The translations under genes were made by a program, and so were the position numbers. 64,000 nucleotides of DNA from assembly GCF_000300515.1 (NCBI RefSeq), contig NZ_AMSI01000017.1, forward strand, positions 44,442-108,441. The letters are read 5' to 3'. The notes under the pieces were generated by a model. That model made no database searches. It was given only the letters and a program-made list of their open reading frames with translations, and was not told the origin of the DNA. Shown piece by piece: positions 61,942-64,000 of the stretch. Origin of the DNA: Nitratireductor indicus C115. Lineage in GTDB: Bacteria > Pseudomonadota > Alphaproteobacteria > Rhizobiales > Rhizobiaceae. The number at the start of each line of letters is the position of its first letter. Position 1 is the stretch's first letter.

Positions 61942-63474
61942 ATGACCACTTTGGAGCGCCGCGGGCCTGCACTGTCACTTCGTCTCAACTTCGACAAGAC
62001 GAAACCGATTCCGTTATACGAACAGCTTAGAGTGCAGTTGGTCGCCCTTCTGAAAGAGAGGCAACTCCCCCCCGCCCAACGTATGCCGTCCGCCCGCAGT
62101 CTGGCGTTAGAAAATGGAGTTTCAAGGACCACCGTTGAGGAGAGTTACAATGCCCTGGTGCAAGAAGGCCTGCTGGTCCGCGTACCAGGATCGGGGACCT
62201 ATGTCGCACCGGTGCCGGCGGGGCTCCGTTATGCTGTGAAAGGGGTGCAGGTGGGTATCGGTTCCGGTCCTTCTTCCATTCACCACCGAAACTGTGGTGC
62301 GCCGATCACATCGCTTGTTGTTGAAACGGAGAAATTTGGGAAGGATTGGAACCTTGCGGCGAAAAATGTACTGCGTAAGTTTCCCAGGCGGTTGCTCGAA
62401 TATGGTGATCCACTTGGGCAACTAGGCCTGCGCGAGCAAATTGCACATCATTTAGCAAAGCGTCGCGGCATATTGTGCGACCCCGAACAGGTTGTCATCA
62501 CATCCGGGTCTCAACAGGCGATTTATCTCACTCTAAGCGTTCTACTGCAGGCGCGTGATAGGATCGTCGTGGAAGATCCCTGTTATCAAAACACCGTCGA
62601 TCTCCTGCGATTCCAGAAACTTGACATTATTCCCGTGCCGGTTGACGAGCACGGGCTCGTTGTTAAGCGTGCACCGCCTGCCCAAGCGGTCTACGTCACG
62701 CCGTCCTTTCAATATCCGCTTGGAGTGGAAATGAGCTTGGAGCGACGGCTACAGCTATTGGCTTGGGCCGAGCGGAATGATGCCTGGATCATCGAAGATG
62801 ATTACGGCAGTGAGTCCATCTATCAAAGTTGCCCAGAAACGTCACTGTTTACTTTGTCAAACTCGCGCCAAGTCATCTATACGGGCTCCTTTAGCCGGAC
62901 ACTCTTCCCTGGGCTGCGTCTCGGGTACATGGTCCTCCCCGCATCAATGGTAGATGCATTCGCCCGCCTGAAGGGCCTTATTGATCGCGAGACATCGGGC
63001 TGGAACCAACTCTTGCTTGAAGAGTTTCTGAGAAATGGCAAAATCGATCCCTATATTCGTCGAACTTGGAAAGCTTATGACCGACTGCGGACCGTCTTTA
63101 TCCAAGCCGCTGAGACACATTTATCCGATAAGCTGGTGATCACAAGGAAGAGTGCGGGGGCATTTGCTACATTTTTTCTGCGTGCGCATTGTAATGATGT
63201 CGCTATTGCCAAACACGCAGACGATTCCGGCCTTTTCGTACGTGCTCTTTCCCCATGCTATTTGACCGCACAGCCACGCTACGGATTATTGGTCTACTAC
63301 CATACGGTCTGCCTTGATACATATGAGCGACAAGTCCGTGGTCTCGCGAGAAGGATTTTACAGTGCGAGGCAGATGCTGGACATGCTCGCCGCTATAGCC
63401 CGCAAAGACTATGTGGACCGCCGCAGGAGGCAGGCCCAGGGCATCCAGAAGGCCAAGGCGGCGGGGGCGTATAG
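61942..63474 (+). CDS. MocR-type regulator lacking the PLP lysine
   Basis: 510 residues. GntR winged helix (YEQLRVQLVALLKERQLPPA, SARSLALENGVSRTTVEESY, QEGLLVRVPGSGTYVAPVPA) and aminotransferase-I domain (VVEDPCYQNTVDLLRFQKLD, YVTPSFQYPLGVEMSLERRL, IIEDDYGSESIYQ). The lysine that normally binds PLP is replaced: the loop reads GSFSRTLFPGLRLGYMV, Arg319, where the other MocR gene here has GSFSKT. It may not bind PLP as an aldimine. Divergent from, and likely controlling, the six-gene operon. The end is odd: the frame runs past its normal end (near ARRIL) into recombinase-remnant DNA, adding about 35 unrelated residues. Confidence 0.85.
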   Translation: MTTLERRGPALSLRLNFDKTKPIPLYEQLRVQLVALLKERQLPPAQRMPSARSLALENGVSRTTVEESYNALVQEGLLVRVPGSGTYVAPVPAGLRYAVKGVQVGIGSGPSSIHHRNCGAPITSLVVETEKFGKDWNLAAKNVLRKFPRRLLEYGDPLGQLGLREQIAHHLAKRRGILCDPEQVVITSGSQQAIYLTLSVLLQARDRIVVEDPCYQNTVDLLRFQKLDIIPVPVDEHGLVVKRAPPAQAVYVTPSFQYPLGVEMSLERRLQLLAWAERNDAWIIEDDYGSESIYQSCPETSLFTLSNSRQVIYTGSFSRTLFPGLRLGYMVLPASMVDAFARLKGLIDRETSGWNQLLLEEFLRNGKIDPYIRRTWKAYDRLRTVFIQAAETHLSDKLVITRKSAGAFATFFLRAHCNDVAIAKHADDSGLFVRALSPCYLTAQPRYGLLVYYHTVCLDTYERQVRGLARRILQCEADAGHARRYSPQRLCGPPQEAGPGHPEGQGGGGV

Positions 63475-63661
63475 AGGAAGGCCCGAGGACACCGAACGCA
63501 ATGCCGCCCTCATGGACATGCTAAAGCGTGGACAGACATGGGCCAGCATCGTGAAGGCCACAGGGGTCTCCACGTCAACGCTCTCCAGGCTACCGAGGCA
63601 TCCCTACGTTCCGTCATCGGCCTTATCTGCGGGTATTGTGACCCAGAGGTTGCCCGTATAG
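63365..63661 (+). pseudogene. Serine recombinase (resolvase) C-terminal remnant
   Basis: In the frame next to that of mocR, ARQMLDMLAAIARKDYVDRR then RRQAQGIQKAKAAGAYRGRP matches the C-terminal end of the resolvase catalytic domain and linker, and MLKRGQTWASIVKATGVSTS its helix-turn-helix. The N-terminal part with the active-site serine is missing, so it is a fragment. The break lies close to 63365 where the mocR gene joins it. It marks an old recombination scar at the island's right side. Confidence 0.75.
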
Positions 63662-63685
63662 GGGTCCTCTCACATTTGCAGGCCG

Positions 63686-63949
63686 TCAGCTATTGCCCGC
63701 TTCCGGCATCAATTCAGCCTTAACCCGTCCCCCTGTTAGGGACACCTCAAGGACTGGCAATAGCCCTGCCTTGAGAGTGGGGACTTCAAAAAGGCTTCCA
63801 ACATGGAAACCTCCTTTCTGCCCCATTAAGAGAGAGACGAAGAACATATCGTGATCATCGCTCTCAAAATCAAGGCCCGCATCTGACAAAAGTGGGGGAG
63901 CAATGTTGGGGGGATCAACTTGCGGCGGAGAGCCGCTAAGCTGTTGCAT
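63686..63949 (-). CDS. Hypothetical protein (87 residues)
   Basis: A small ORF on the minus strand: MQQLSGSPPQVDPPNIAPPL, LSDAGLDFESDDHDMFFVSL, then LMGQKGGFHVGSLFEVPTLK. It has an acidic, soluble composition and no signal or membrane segment. No motif is recognised. It has no strong ribosome site and lies between the recombinase remnant and the tRNA, so it could be chance or a small cargo gene. Confidence 0.35.
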   Translation of the reverse strand: MQQLSGSPPQVDPPNIAPPLLSDAGLDFESDDHDMFFVSLLMGQKGGFHVGSLFEVPTLKAGLLPVLEVSLTGGRVKAELMPEAGNS

Positions 63950-63979
63950 TATATCGCTTCTGGGGGAGCAAAATAGCTA

Positions 63980-64000
63980 TGGCGGAGAGGGAGGGATTCG
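63980..64000 (-). tRNA. tRNA-Ser, 3' end (partial), also right attachment repeat
   Basis: On the minus strand the last 21 bases end CGAATCCCTCCCTCTCCGCC plus A: the 3' part of the T-loop, the T-stem strand CCCTC, acceptor strand CCTCTCC, discriminator G and the CCA tail. Acceptor CCTCTCC implies a 5' end GGAGAGG, and discriminator G with this acceptor fits tRNA-Ser. The gene continues beyond the window. The first 15 bases are the right copy of the island's direct repeat. Confidence 0.8.

Larger units (their letters stand above)
47442..63994. mobile_element. Mobilisable genomic island integrated at tRNA-Ser
   Basis: The island is bounded by TGGCGGAGAGGGAGG at 47442-47456 and 63980-63994; the right copy is the 3' end of a tRNA-Ser gene on the minus strand. 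Contents, left to right: an HTH/replication-like gene, an oriT-like region, mobC, a relaxase with nested mob genes, traG, a toxin-antitoxin pair, a biosynthetic operon with its MocR regulator, and a serine-recombinase remnant. Gene content, AT-richer base composition in the right half and a site-specific repeat support transfer. No tyrosine integrase is seen in the window. Confidence 0.75.

Noticed and set aside
47442-63994. A full conjugative element (ICE) with its own type IV secretion system
   Set aside because: Only mob genes and a coupling protein are seen. No VirB/Trb channel genes are present, so at most it is mobilisable.

Overview
The window reads as a chromosome segment of an alphaproteobacterium of the order Hyphomicrobiales (Brucellaceae/Phyllobacteriaceae-like). 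The evidence is the gene content and order (rplS-leuC, sdhCDAB, tesB-glnK-amtB, ftsK-lolA-xthA, a CenR-like response regulator, the ~1600-residue NAD-glutamate dehydrogenase), GC-rich codon use, and palindromic intergenic repeats that begin TAGAGC, as is common in this group. Genus cannot be fixed from the sequence alone.

Layout. 1-31400 is a housekeeping backbone: leucine biosynthesis (leuC), envelope lipoproteins, a DUF2975/XRE pair, succinate dehydrogenase, a periplasmic MsrA, an amino-acid dehydrogenase, OsmC, a ubiquinone-type hydroxylase, TesB, the GlnK-AmtB ammonium module behind a probable sigma-54 promoter, FtsK, LolA, ExoIII, CenR, an L,D-transpeptidase, NAD-GDH, a UMF1-type transporter and a DUF2254 membrane protein. 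31550-47184 is accessory chromosome: small regulator-plus-effector sets (MarR, MocR, LysR, AraC, TetR and MerR next to DMT, SMR or MFS transporters, a methyltransferase and oxidoreductases). Several have clear operator palindromes, including one motif shared by a DsbA/SMR/SMR/deaminase operon and the MarR gene that follows it. One AraC gene carries a -1 frameshift.

47442-63994 is a genomic island bounded by a 15-bp direct repeat. The right copy is the 3' end of a tRNA-Ser gene that runs off the window. The left half is a mobilisation module: an HTH/replication-like gene, an oriT-like pair of hairpins, MobC, a relaxase with two small mob genes nested in another frame, a VirD4/TraG coupling protein and a toxin-antitoxin pair. 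Three of these genes carry single-base frameshifts. No integrase is visible, only the C-terminal remnant of a serine recombinase.

The right half is the most interesting part: a tightly coupled six-gene minus-strand operon with a divergent MocR regulator, visibly poorer in GC than the host. It encodes a lysine-2,3-aminomutase-like radical SAM enzyme, a VioC/AsnO-type Fe(II)/2-oxoglutarate hydroxylase, a SidA/IucD-type amine N-hydroxylase, an MFS exporter, a saccharopine-dehydrogenase-like protein and a cupin-MetRS fusion. An N-hydroxylase plus a cupin-MetRS fusion is the known machinery that builds an N-N bond from N6-hydroxylysine and an amino acid. With an aminomutase and an amino-acid hydroxylase beside it, the set fits a compact hydrazine/hydroxy-beta-lysine pathway whose parts resemble the two halves of negamycin. 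That product assignment is inference. An amide-forming ligase and an N-methyltransferase are not seen in the island.
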